From Mycobacteroides saopaulense (GTDB lineage Bacteria; Actinomycetota; Actinomycetes; Mycobacteriales; Mycobacteriaceae), in NCBI RefSeq assembly GCF_001456355.1, contig NZ_CP010271.1:372001-436000 (forward strand): a DNA stretch of 64,000 nt, read 5' to 3'. The position numbers and the translations under genes were made by a program. The notes under the pieces were generated by a model that saw nothing but the letters and a program-made list of their open reading frames with translations, did not search any database and was not told where the DNA came from. Of the stretch, positions 17,970 through 25,923 are shown piece by piece (positions within the stretch are counted from its first letter, which is position 1; every line of letters begins with the position of its first letter).

Positions 17970-18170
17970 ATGCACAACATAATGGCGGCGGTTCGCCGCC
18001 GCATGGTGGTGGTTGTCGAGTCGGAGGACGGCATGTCAACCGTGGAGTACGCCATCGGGACGATTGCCGCGGCGGCGTTCGGGGCGATTCTCTACACGGT
18101 GGTCACCGGGGACTCGATCGTCAGTGCGCTCACCAACATCATCACGCGCGCCCTCAACACCAGTGTTTAG
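17970..18170 (+). CDS. Small Flp/DUF4244-type pilin (Rv3656c-like)
   Basis: The 66-residue protein has start ATG 17970, with AAAGGGAGGG 9 nt upstream; a TTG just before it is unlikely. A basic leader (AAVRRRMVVVVESEDG) precedes MSTVEYAIGTIAAAAFGAILY, which fits a class III prepilin: cleavage after Gly, Glu at position 5 of the mature protein, then a hydrophobic helix. This is the likely major pilin of the Tad system, exported and processed by a TadV-type peptidase not present in this window. Confidence 0.85.
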   Translation: MHNIMAAVRRRMVVVVESEDGMSTVEYAIGTIAAAAFGAILYTVVTGDSIVSALTNIITRALNTSV

Positions 18171-18496
18171 GCGACGACACCGGAGCCGTCACCGTCGAGG
18201 CCGCATTCGGCATCGCAGCTTTGGTGGCGGTACTTCTGCTGTGCGCCGCGGGGATTCAGGCGGTGTCGATGCAGGTGCGCTGTGTGGACGCCTCGCGTGA
18301 GGCGGCCAGGCTGGTGGCACGTGGTGACGATGCAGACGCGAGATCGGCCGCGCGGCGGATCGCTCCGCAGGGCGCCATGGTCGAGTTTCGGCGCGATGGT
18401 GACTACGCGCTGGCACGGGTCACGGCGAAGAGTCGGCTCCTGCCGGCCATTACGATTGCTGCCGAGTCGATTTCGGCGATGGAACCCGAGGGCTGA
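18170..18496 (+). CDS. TadE-like minor pilin (Rv3655c-like), start codon unresolved
   Basis: The frame encodes GDDTGAVTVEAAFGIAAL, the TadE signature (Gly, then E at +5, then a hydrophobic helix), followed by about 80 residues including CVDASREAARLVARGD. No ATG, GTG or TTG lies in frame between the pilin gene and this motif. The nearest in-frame start upstream is GTG 17924, which would add an implausible 80-residue extension through the pilin gene. TTG and GTG codons exist only inside the hydrophobic helix. The start given is the first residue after the pilin stop and is nominal. A non-canonical start or coupling is possible. Confidence 0.65.
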   Translation, partial: GDDTGAVTVEAAFGIAALVAVLLLCAAGIQAVSMQVRCVDASREAARLVARGDDADARSAARRIAPQGAMVEFRRDGDYALARVTAKSRLLPAITIAAESISAMEPEG

Positions 18497-18833
18497 AGAC
18501 GGTTCCGCGACCATCGTCGCGGTGGCGATGATGGTGGTCCTGTTGGCGCTGACCGCAGGTGCCGCAGCGGTGGGCTCGGCCGTGGTGGCGCGGCATCGGG
18601 CGCAGGCCGCAGCGGACCTTTCGGCGCTCAGCGGCGCGCAGCACGCGCTCTACGGGACTGCCCCTGCATGTGCGGAGGCGGACAAAGTTGCTCGAAAGAT
18701 GGGCGCCGCCGTTACGAGCTGTGCGGTTGAGGAGCTCGATGTGGTTGTCACCGTGGCTGTTCGGGTGATGCTGGGGCGGTTCGGTATGGGGCCGGCTCGT
18801 GCCGGGGCCCGCGCGGGACCGGTCAGCCCTTAG
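18456..18833 (+). CDS. TadE/TadG-like small membrane-anchored protein (Rv3654c-like)
   Basis: The frame carries EDGSATIVAVAMMVVLLALTAG, a TadE/TadG-type hydrophobic helix, then VVARHRAQAAADLSALSGAQ, a motif shared with Rv3654c, and a C-terminal region ending GARAGPVSP. TTG 18456 is used because it keeps the whole helix; GTG 18522 and ATG 18528 lie inside it. TTG 18456 has no clear Shine-Dalgarno and overlaps the TadE-like gene by 41 nt. The 3' end overlaps the convergent tetR-like gene by 11 nt. It is the last gene of the Tad operon. Confidence 0.65.
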   Translation: MLPSRFRRWNPRAEDGSATIVAVAMMVVLLALTAGAAAVGSAVVARHRAQAAADLSALSGAQHALYGTAPACAEADKVARKMGAAVTSCAVEELDVVVTVAVRVMLGRFGMGPARAGARAGPVSP

Positions 18834-19458
18834 TTGTCGATTGCGGTGTATCGAGGTACGGAGCCACCGCGGCGTAGAAGATCTCGACGTAGATGTCGAT
18901 CATGTGTTGGCGGTCCAGGTCGGGGCGGGACTGCCACCAATGCCCGAGGCGTTCGGCCGCACCGGACATGGCGTGCGAGAGTCCTTCGGCGAAAAGCTTG
19001 GGTACCTCGGGATGATCCTTGGTGATCAGCGCGTAGGTGGTCTCGATGTTGTCCAACCGCAGCGTGGAGAGTTCTTCGCGCGATTCGGACGGCAGCACCG
19101 CGGCGCTGCCGTAGATAAGTTCCCACCGCTCGGGATGAGTCTCCAAGAGCTCGAAGAACACGTCGGCGGCGGTGGCGAACTGGTCGCGCACGGTCAGCGT
19201 GGGATCCACCCGCTGTATCAGCGTCTGCGCGAAGTCCGCCTGCGCGCGCCGCGCGCATTCCAGATATGCGCCGTCCTTGGTTGTGAAGTGGCGGTAGGCG
19301 ATGGGCTTGGTGACGCCCGCCGCCTGGGCGATATCACCCAATGACACCGCGGCGAAGCCGCGCTCGAAGAACAACTGCTCGGCGGTATCCAGCAGGTGCT
19401 CGCGGCGCTCCGCCCACGGTCGACGCGAGCCCACGCCGGACGTCGAGGCTGCCTCCAT
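18823..19458 (-). CDS. TetR-family regulator of the adjacent mmpS-mmpL genes
   Basis: The start is placed at ATG 19458 (MEAASTSGVG); an in-frame extension to 19497 would run through the operator. About 211 residues. The N-terminal helix-turn-helix is clear: ERGFAAVSLGDIAQAAGVTKPIAYRHFTTKDG. The C-terminal ligand domain is rich in Trp and His (WWQSRPDLDRQHM). It is divergent from mmpS-mmpL across a 130-nt gap that carries two near-identical palindromes, so it is probably their local repressor and also autoregulated. The inducer cannot be told from sequence. Confidence 0.88.
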   Translation of the reverse strand: MEAASTSGVGSRRPWAERREHLLDTAEQLFFERGFAAVSLGDIAQAAGVTKPIAYRHFTTKDGAYLECARRAQADFAQTLIQRVDPTLTVRDQFATAADVFFELLETHPERWELIYGSAAVLPSESREELSTLRLDNIETTYALITKDHPEVPKLFAEGLSHAMSGAAERLGHWWQSRPDLDRQHMIDIYVEIFYAAVAPYLDTPQSTTKG

Positions 19459-19480
19459 GAGTCGACAGTCTAGCCGACTT

Positions 19481-19519
19481 GTTACTTTCGGTAACAAGGG
19501 CTATGTTACCGAAGGTAAC
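19481..19519. promoter_or_regulatory. Twin palindromic operator between tetR and mmpS
   Basis: Two 15-bp sites lie 9 bp apart: GTTACTTTCGGTAAC (19481-19495) and GTTACCGAAGGTAAC (19505-19519). The second is the reverse complement of the first with one mismatch. GTTAC-N5-GTAAC is a typical TetR-family operator. The pair sits immediately before the predicted start regions of both divergent genes. Confidence 0.85.
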
Positions 19520-19523
19520 AACG

Positions 19524-19592
19524 ATGACGAGCGACAAGGAGGATCGCGTGTCCGCTATCCATCCCGTCCCAGCAGGGCGTCCTCAGCTATGA
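19524..19592 (+). CDS. Short upstream reading frame (22 or 14 codons) coupled to mmpS
   Basis: ATG 19524 or, better, GTG 19548 opens a small frame that ends at TGA 19590-19592 and overlaps the mmpS ATG (19589). GTG 19548 has a perfect AAGGAGG 5 nt upstream (19536-19542), while mmpS has no good site of its own. The encoded peptide from the GTG is VSAIHPVPAGRPQL. It probably serves to load ribosomes for coupled translation of mmpS, or is a leader peptide. No family is recognised. Confidence 0.5.
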   Translation: MTSDKEDRVSAIHPVPAGRPQL

Positions 19593-20050
19593 GTCGACAC
19601 CAACAGTCCCGTGGCCGTACCGGGCGAATTCTCGGCACATTGTGGATGCCCCTGGTAGCGCTCGTCGTCATCGCGATCGTGGGTTTTGGAGTCAACCGGA
19701 TTCGCGAGAAATCGCAGGCCATCAGTCATCCGTCGGATGTGCGACCCATCCCCGCGACGGTTGTTCAGATCAACCCCAAGGCCGTCACGTATGAGCTTTT
19801 CGGCAACCTTGGAAACGGCGGGAAGGTGTCCTATGCCAACCTCAACAGCGAACCGGTTGACGTGGTGCTGACCTCGTTGCCGTGGTCGGTCTCCGAGACC
19901 ACGATGTCCTCGGCAGCATCGCTGAGCCTGGTCGCGCAGGTCGACGGCGACTCGCTGGGGTGCCGGATTCGGGTCAATGGCGAGGTTCGTGACGAGCAGG
20001 TCGTCGACCATGCCAGCGCAGCAGTCGCATGCACGGTGACGGCAGCATGA
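19589..20050 (+). CDS. mmpS: MmpS-family membrane protein
   Basis: 153 residues from ATG 19589 (MSRHQQSRGR). One N-terminal membrane segment (LWMPLVALVVIAIVGFGV) is followed by a periplasmic beta-rich domain with VTYELFGNLGNGGKVSYAN and LPWSVSETTMSS, the family signature. A Cys pair (LGCRIRV, AVACTV) could form a disulfide. MmpS proteins act with MmpL pumps as periplasmic adaptors in lipid, siderophore or drug export. The stop overlaps the mmpL start (ATGA). Transcription is probably controlled by the adjacent TetR. Confidence 0.92.
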   Translation: MSRHQQSRGRTGRILGTLWMPLVALVVIAIVGFGVNRIREKSQAISHPSDVRPIPATVVQINPKAVTYELFGNLGNGGKVSYANLNSEPVDVVLTSLPWSVSETTMSSAASLSLVAQVDGDSLGCRIRVNGEVRDEQVVDHASAAVACTVTAA

Positions 20051-23004
20051 CGCCGGGACAGCAGCCACCCGCGAACGACGAGGACACCGGTCCGGTGCCG
20101 GTTCCGCCTCAGCCCGTACCGCACCCCGCGCCTCCGACCGAACCGCAGAAGCACCCGCTGCCCGCCAGATTGCTACGGGTGCTTGCTATTCCGGTGTTGA
20201 TCTTCTGGGTGGTGGCGGCCGCGGCCCTGAACATCTTCGTGCCGACCCTAGAAGAGACGACGGCAGCCAACGCCAAGGCGATGATTCCGCGCGACGCGCC
20301 GTCATCGGCGGCGGCGATCACTCAGGGGCAGGACTTCAAGGAATCCGACTACACCAGCATGGCCGTCATCTTGCTGGAGGCCGAGGGCCGCCCGCTCGGC
20401 GAACAAGACCATCGGTACTACGACCAGATGGTCCGTGCCCTGCTCGAAGACAACGAGCACGTCCAGTCCTTGATGGATCTGTGGGGCGATCCGGTGACCC
20501 GGTCGGGTCAGCAGAGCGCCGATGCACAGGCCGCGACCTTGACGGTGCGACCGGCCGGAGACCTGGGTGACGCCGATTCGAACAGGTCGATCAAGGCCAT
20601 CCGCGGCATCGTCGAGAAGCTCGACAAGGACAAACCCGAGGGACTCAAGGTCTACGTCAGCGGCCCCGCGCCTCTGGCCTCGGACACTCTCAACGCCGCC
20701 GACGAGAGCATGGTCACCCTGACGATTGTCACCATCGTCGTGATCATCATCATGCTGCTGATCGCCTACCGGTCGATCACCCGAGCGATCATCCCGCTCT
20801 TCGGTGTGTTGATCACCCTGGCGACGGCGCGTGGTGTCGTCTCACTGCTGGTCGAAAATCACGTCATCGGCATCTCGTCGTTCGCGATGAACATGGCCGT
20901 ATCGCTGGTGTTGGGTGTCGCCACCGACTACGGAATTTTCTACCTGGGCCGCTTTCAGGAAGCCCGGCGCGCCGGACAAGACCGGGAAACGGCGTACTAC
21001 ACCTCGGTACGCAGTGTGGCCCATGTCGTTCTGGGCTCGGGTATCGCGATATCGGGCGCCTGCCTGTGCCTGAGTCTGACCACGCTCGACTACTTCCGCA
21101 CCCTGGGCCCGCCGTGTTTCGTGGCGATGGTCGTCGCCGTCATCGCGGCGCTGACCCTGGGGCCAGCGCTGCTCACCCTGGGCAGCAAGGTGCCCTGGCT
21201 GTCCGAGCCGGCCAAGACCAGCCCCGTCTGGCGCAAGCTCGGCACCGCCATCGCCAAATGGCCCGCTGCGATGATTGCGGTTGCGGCACTGGTGATCCCG
21301 TTGTGCATTGCCAACCTGGCCACCTACACGGTGAGCTACAACGATCGCGACTACGCACCCAAGAGCGTGGAATCCTCCCAGGGTTACGCGGCGGCAGACC
21401 GGCACTTCCAGCCGAGCCAGCTCTCCATCGACACCCTGTACATCAAGGCCGATCACGATATGCGCAACACCACCGACATGATCAGCCTGGACCGGGTAGC
21501 CAAGAACATCGTGCGCACGCCGGGTATTTCTATGGTGCAGAGCATCACCCGTCCCAATGGACGGCCGCTGGAACACGCGTCACTGCCCTACGCGATGGGC
21601 TCCATGGGAACCAAGATCGGTCAGAATCTCGGGTTCCTGAAAGACCGCGTCGCAGATGTCGACACCATGGCCGCCCGGATGGGCGACATGATGGACGCCA
21701 CCAAGAAGATGTCGGACATCACGAGTCAATTGTCCGCGGGCACCCACATGTCCATGGAGGCCTCTCAGGGGCTGAAGGTCGCGATGGACAAGACCCGAGA
21801 CAACCTGGCCAATTTCGATGATTTCTTCCGGCCGCTGCGCAACTACCTGTACTGGGAACCGCACTGCTTCGACATCCCGGTCTGTTGGGCGATGCGCTCA
21901 CTGAACGAGTCGATCGACAACATCGACGAAGCGACCTCGCAACTGGGCCCCATGGTCGACGGGTTGAGCATGGTCGACGCCGCGACCCCACAGATGATCG
22001 CCCAGCTCAACGCGACGGTGCAGAACATGGCCGTCATGCAGCAGCTGACCTTGACGATGCAAAGCCTCTTCCACGCCACCATCGCGCAGTTGGAGCCGAT
22101 GATCGACCCGATGGTCGACATGGGTAGGGCATTCGACAACGCGAAGAACGACGACTTCTTCTTCATGCCGCCGGAGTCCTTCAAGACCAACGATTTTCAG
22201 GTTGGCTTGAAGTTCATGATGACGCCCGACGGCACGGGCGCCCGTGTCCTGATCTATCACGACGGCGAAGCCATGAGCCCCGAAGGCATCGATCAGATTC
22301 AGCGCGCGGAATCGGCTGCACACGAGGCCATCAAGGGAACGTCGCTGTCGGGGGCCACCCTGATGATGGCCGGAGCATCATCGAATTACCGTGATGTTCA
22401 GGCGTTCTCCAAAAACGACATCCTGACGATGATGCTGGCGACGTTCGGTTTGGTGTTCCTCATCGTCATGGTCATCACCCGGACCCTGGCGGGTTCGGTG
22501 ATCGTGCTGATCACCGTGGTGCTCTCCTTCCTGGGCTCCCTCGGGCTGGCCGCCTTCATCTGGGAAACGCTGATAGGTGTCGAATTACATTGGCTCACAC
22601 TGCCCATCGCGTTCATCGTGCTGGTAGGTGTCGGCTGCGACTACAACCTGCTGCTGCTCTCCAGATACCGGGAAGAACTCTCCGCCGGGATACGGACGGG
22701 CCTGATCCGGACCATCGCGGGCTCGGGCAACGTAGCGGTCACGGCGGCGTTCGTGCTGGCCGGGACCATGCTGGCGATGCTGTCCAGCGATGTGGTCAAC
22801 ATCGGTCAGGCCGGGTCCACCATCTGCATCGGCCTCATCTTCGACATGATGATCGTGCGACTGTTCCTGGTGATGCCGCTGGCCCGGCTGCTCGGCCCGT
22901 GGTTCTGGTGGCCGCAGCGCCTTCCCAAGGTCCAGCGCGCCAAGTTCAGAGACGAGCCGGAAGCCGGCTCCCCGCAGGAGGAACCGGCTACCGCACAGAT
23001 GTGA
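20047..23004 (+). CDS. mmpL: MmpL-family RND transporter
   Basis: 985 residues from ATG 20047, which overlaps the mmpS stop. It has the RND topology: TM1, a periplasmic domain, TM2-6, a second periplasmic domain from about 420 to 750 with a helical coiled region (residues about 530-720), TM7-12 and a short cytosolic tail. The proton-relay Asp-Tyr pairs are visible in TM4 (VATDYGIFYLGRF) and TM10 (GVGCDYNLLLLSRY). With MmpS and a TetR repressor it forms a typical efflux or lipid-export unit of the MmpS5-L5/MmpS4-L4 kind. The substrate is unknown; drug export is possible but unproven. Confidence 0.93.
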   Translation: MTPGQQPPANDEDTGPVPVPPQPVPHPAPPTEPQKHPLPARLLRVLAIPVLIFWVVAAAALNIFVPTLEETTAANAKAMIPRDAPSSAAAITQGQDFKESDYTSMAVILLEAEGRPLGEQDHRYYDQMVRALLEDNEHVQSLMDLWGDPVTRSGQQSADAQAATLTVRPAGDLGDADSNRSIKAIRGIVEKLDKDKPEGLKVYVSGPAPLASDTLNAADESMVTLTIVTIVVIIIMLLIAYRSITRAIIPLFGVLITLATARGVVSLLVENHVIGISSFAMNMAVSLVLGVATDYGIFYLGRFQEARRAGQDRETAYYTSVRSVAHVVLGSGIAISGACLCLSLTTLDYFRTLGPPCFVAMVVAVIAALTLGPALLTLGSKVPWLSEPAKTSPVWRKLGTAIAKWPAAMIAVAALVIPLCIANLATYTVSYNDRDYAPKSVESSQGYAAADRHFQPSQLSIDTLYIKADHDMRNTTDMISLDRVAKNIVRTPGISMVQSITRPNGRPLEHASLPYAMGSMGTKIGQNLGFLKDRVADVDTMAARMGDMMDATKKMSDITSQLSAGTHMSMEASQGLKVAMDKTRDNLANFDDFFRPLRNYLYWEPHCFDIPVCWAMRSLNESIDNIDEATSQLGPMVDGLSMVDAATPQMIAQLNATVQNMAVMQQLTLTMQSLFHATIAQLEPMIDPMVDMGRAFDNAKNDDFFFMPPESFKTNDFQVGLKFMMTPDGTGARVLIYHDGEAMSPEGIDQIQRAESAAHEAIKGTSLSGATLMMAGASSNYRDVQAFSKNDILTMMLATFGLVFLIVMVITRTLAGSVIVLITVVLSFLGSLGLAAFIWETLIGVELHWLTLPIAFIVLVGVGCDYNLLLLSRYREELSAGIRTGLIRTIAGSGNVAVTAAFVLAGTMLAMLSSDVVNIGQAGSTICIGLIFDMMIVRLFLVMPLARLLGPWFWWPQRLPKVQRAKFRDEPEAGSPQEEPATAQM

Positions 23005-23014
23005 TGCGCTGTGT

Positions 23015-23872
23015 CTATCGCAGGTGACCGGCCAGCTGTCCTTGTTCGCCGAACAATTCGTTGTTCCAGCGCTCGATGAGCTCGACATTGTCGAATTCGT
23101 CCGGATGGAAACCGGGGCGGTTGTAGGCCCTGATCCGTCCGATTATCTCGCGACTGACGAACGGTGAGTGTCGCAGCGCGGCAGCACTTTTGAATAGACG
23201 GATCGGGTTGTACGCCGCCCGGTCGCGGCTCAGGGACAGCACGCTCTCCAGGAGTGCGCCGCAGATGAAGGTGACGGTGATGTATCGCATTGCCCAGATG
23301 CGCATCCGCTCGCTGCCGCCGATCTTTCGATAGACGTCGAATGCGACCGCTCGATGCTCGGATTCCTCCAGCGCGTGCCACAGCAGGATCGACCGAACCT
23401 CCGTGTTGCCCAATAGATCCTGTGCGCGTTGGTCGGTCAACAGCGTTTCGGCGAGGGTGGCGGTGTAGTGCTCTAGCGCGGCTGTCACCGCAAGGTTGAA
23501 GCGCGGCGGGAAGTGGCGGGTGTAGAGGTTCATCCCGCGCTTGGTCATCCTATCCACAAAGGCCGTGGGATAACCCATCTGCTGTAGACGGTCGTTGAGC
23601 TCACGGTGTTCACGGCCATGGGTCACCTCTTGGCCGATGAATCCGGCCACCTGCTTCTTGAGCACCGGGTCGGTGATCTGGTCCGAGTAATGCTTGACCG
23701 AGCGGATGAAGTAGTCCTCCCCTTCGGGAAAGACCGCTGACAACATCGCGATGATGTGACTCATCACCAGGTCGCCCTGCACGTAGTGACGATTCAACGA
23801 ACCCGTGGGATAGCGAAACTTGATGCGCCTGGTCTTGATGGGGCGGGTGCTGGTGTCGACGGTGGTGTTCAT
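23015..23872 (-). CDS. Predicted metal-dependent hydrolase (PF10118-type, ferritin-like helices)
   Basis: 285 residues from ATG 23872 (MNTTVDTSTR). The open frame continues upstream through the neighbouring gene, but the ATGA overlap with that gene fixes the start. Helical metal-ligand motifs are visible: FPEGEDYFIRSVKHY, GQEVTHGREHRELN and ALEESEHRAVAFDVY, with paired Glu/His as in di-iron proteins. The family is uncharacterised. It forms an operon with the 2TM protein and the PadR regulator upstream. Confidence 0.78.
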   Translation of the reverse strand: MNTTVDTSTRPIKTRRIKFRYPTGSLNRHYVQGDLVMSHIIAMLSAVFPEGEDYFIRSVKHYSDQITDPVLKKQVAGFIGQEVTHGREHRELNDRLQQMGYPTAFVDRMTKRGMNLYTRHFPPRFNLAVTAALEHYTATLAETLLTDQRAQDLLGNTEVRSILLWHALEESEHRAVAFDVYRKIGGSERMRIWAMRYITVTFICGALLESVLSLSRDRAAYNPIRLFKSAAALRHSPFVSREIIGRIRAYNRPGFHPDEFDNVELIERWNNELFGEQGQLAGHLR

Positions 23873-24246
23873 CGCGGCTCCTCGGTGGGCGTTGTGTAGG
23901 GGGCGGGGTCGAAGTCGTGGGCCGTCTGCGGGTTGGTGGAGGATTCCTCGGGGCGGTGAAGCCAGATGTTCCGTGCGATGACGTAGTGCACGATCACCGC
24001 GATTCCCCAGCCCAAGAGCGGGTACACGAACCAGGGATACGCGGTGCCATGGTCGAATTTCCAGGTGAGCGCCCAGATGGCGATCAAGAGCACCTGCACT
24101 GCGGCGTAGGTGCAGGCATGGATTTGGAAGGCGGCTCGATTCATCCGCGCCACCCATTCGTTGCGCTTGCGCGCCAGCCGTTGTTGGTCTTCTTCGGCCC
24201 TGCGCTCAGCGCGTTCCACCGCTCTCTCAAAGGCGTCACCGCTCAT
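23869..24246 (-). CDS. 2TM-domain membrane protein
   Basis: 125 residues from ATG 24246, which shares one base with the padR stop (TGATG). An N-terminal charged helix (FERAVERAERRAEEDQQRL) precedes two hydrophobic segments (YAAVQVLLIAIWALTW and PWFVYPLLGWGIAVIVHYVIA) typical of the 2TM domain family. The C-terminus is proline-rich. Its function is unknown; such proteins are often found in PadR-controlled envelope-stress operons. It overlaps the downstream hydrolase gene by 4 nt. Confidence 0.75.
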   Translation of the reverse strand: MSGDAFERAVERAERRAEEDQQRLARKRNEWVARMNRAAFQIHACTYAAVQVLLIAIWALTWKFDHGTAYPWFVYPLLGWGIAVIVHYVIARNIWLHRPEESSTNPQTAHDFDPAPYTTPTEEPR

Positions 24247-24710
24247 CACTTGGTTCCTTCCTTACGGTCTTGAGCCCGGACAAGGTCCGCGATCTGGGCG
24301 GCGGCCTGATCGAGGATTGCTTCTGCCGCTGCGGGTTCGACGCGGCCCGCGAACGGCATGACGCGAGCGGTGAATCGGGCCAGCGTCTTCTCGAGGGAGT
24401 CGCCGCGGCCGAATCGTGCGCCGGTGCGCAACTCGACGGCGGCCAGCACATCGGCGCGACTGACCAGGGCCTGCTCGCCCTCGGTGGATGCGCGATAGAT
24501 GGTTCGGCCCTCGCGCGGCTGCCCGATCAGCAGGCCTTCGGCGGCCAAAGCCTCAACCGCCGGATACACCGTGCCGGGTGAGGGCTGGTACCCGCCGGAT
24601 CCGAACAGGCGCGACAGCTCGGACATCAGCTCGTACGCATGCATGGGCCGCTGGGCCAGCAGTGCCAAAAGCACCAGTGGCAGCTCGCCATGCCGGAAGA
24701 ACCGCGCCAT
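24246..24710 (-). CDS. PadR-family transcriptional regulator
   Basis: 154 residues from 24710 (MARFFRHGEL). The winged helix is typical of PadR: LVLLALLAQRPMHAYELMSEL, then PSPGTVYPAVEALAAEGLLI, with the TVYPxLxxLExxGL-like motif. A C-terminal helical dimerisation region ends in a charged tail. It is the first gene of a three-gene operon, and three TACGAAG repeats lie just upstream of its start, so it is likely autoregulatory. Inducer unknown. Confidence 0.88.
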   Translation of the reverse strand: MARFFRHGELPLVLLALLAQRPMHAYELMSELSRLFGSGGYQPSPGTVYPAVEALAAEGLLIGQPREGRTIYRASTEGEQALVSRADVLAAVELRTGARFGRGDSLEKTLARFTARVMPFAGRVEPAAAEAILDQAAAQIADLVRAQDRKEGTK

Positions 24711-24730
24711 TGAATCCGACCTCCCGCACC

Positions 24731-24774
24731 TACGAAGCTATTACGAAGCAAGGTATATCGAAACTATTACGAAG
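24731..24774. promoter_or_regulatory. Repeated TACGAAG operator upstream of padR
   Basis: CTATTACGAAG occurs at 24738-24748 and 24764-24774, 26 bp apart, and a third TACGAAG occurs at 24731-24737. An AT-rich GGTATATCGAAA lies between them and probably contains the -10. Direct repeats at this place suggest the PadR binding site and promoter. Confidence 0.6.
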
Positions 24775-24874
24775 TCAACGGCTGATCGAGCGGCGATGGT
24801 GCAGTCCCTGCGGCCGTCGCCATCGCGGAGAAGCCGGGGTCACCGGCCCGCATAGCTGGAGGTAGCGTGACCGA

Positions 24875-25834
24875 ATGGTCGTCACCCTGCACCCCAAGTC
24901 GGGTCTCAAAGCTCGGTTGCCGTTCCTCTTCGTGCTGCTCCTCGTGAAGCCGCTGCTGATCCTGTTCCCGATCTTCGACGCGGGTCTTCGTCAGCTCAAG
25001 TGGTTGGACCGCAGTGCTCAGCGCGGACCGGACGCGCCCGGCATCGCACGGACGCGGATCTGGCTGGCCGACAGGCCCACGGATCTGATGATTCCGGCCG
25101 GTACGGCGGCCTCGGATTCGGACACCGCCATCCTCTATCTGCACGGTGGTGCGTTCATCGCCTGTGGTCCGGCCACGCATCGCAAGATCACCGGGCTGTT
25201 GGCGCGCCAACTGCGGGTGCCCGTCTACGTGCTCGACTATCGGCAGCTGCCCGAGGTGGGTGTGGGTACGTCGGTGGCCGACGCGGTCCAGGCCTACCGC
25301 GAGCTGCTGCAGGATTATGCACGGGTGATCATTGCCGGCGACTCGGCCGGCGGGTACCTGAGCGGCAAGGTCATCGAGTATGCGCACTCCCACGGTTTGC
25401 CTAAACCCATTGCTTACGTGGGGTATTCGCCATTGCTGGATCTGGACTTGGCTTCCAATCCCGCCAGTACCAGCCGCCACGACGCGTATCTTCCCAAGGG
25501 CAAGCTGTCGAAGCTCGCACCCAAGTTCGACAGAGGCCCAGTGGAATTCACGGGGGAGCGCCGGGTGGTTTCGGTGCCCGTCGAGGCGTACCCGCCGACA
25601 TTGCTGATCACCGCGCAGGATGAGTTCCTGGAGCCGGATGCCATCGCACTGGCCGAGAAACTCACCGCTGCCGGTGTGGTGGCCAAGGTGCACAGCTACG
25701 CATGGCAGCTGCACGCCTTCCCTGCGATCGCCGTCTCGCGCGATACCGCCGAGGCCGTGGTGCTCTCTGCCGACTTCATCCGCGAGGCGCTGTCGGCTGC
25801 CGAGCAGGGTCCGGCGACCGAACAGGCGGGATAG
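24875..25834 (+). CDS. Alpha/beta hydrolase of the hormone-sensitive-lipase (LipH/Est) family
   Basis: 319 residues. A hydrophobic N-terminus (LPFLFVLLLVKPLLILFPIF) may anchor it to the membrane. The HSL-type oxyanion motif is LYLHGGAF, the nucleophile Ser is in IIAGDSAGGYLSG, the acid is probably in QDEFLEPDA and the His in WQLHAFP. It is expected to hydrolyse short- to medium-chain esters. The gene is divergent from the padR operon and is followed after 89 nt by the OYE reductase, possibly in one unit. Confidence 0.85.
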   Translation: MVVTLHPKSGLKARLPFLFVLLLVKPLLILFPIFDAGLRQLKWLDRSAQRGPDAPGIARTRIWLADRPTDLMIPAGTAASDSDTAILYLHGGAFIACGPATHRKITGLLARQLRVPVYVLDYRQLPEVGVGTSVADAVQAYRELLQDYARVIIAGDSAGGYLSGKVIEYAHSHGLPKPIAYVGYSPLLDLDLASNPASTSRHDAYLPKGKLSKLAPKFDRGPVEFTGERRVVSVPVEAYPPTLLITAQDEFLEPDAIALAEKLTAAGVVAKVHSYAWQLHAFPAIAVSRDTAEAVVLSADFIREALSAAEQGPATEQAG

Positions 25835-25923
25835 TTCTCGGCGGGAAGCATCTTGGGCACATCCGCGTTGGATTGAGCCGGGCCAGTCACGCTGGCCGGA
25901 CCCGACGCGAGGAGCCTTCGTCC

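Noticed and set aside
17924..18169. Very long TadE start at GTG 17924
   Set aside because: It would add about 80 residues read out of frame through the pilin gene, rich in His/Gly/Arg and unlike any leader peptide.
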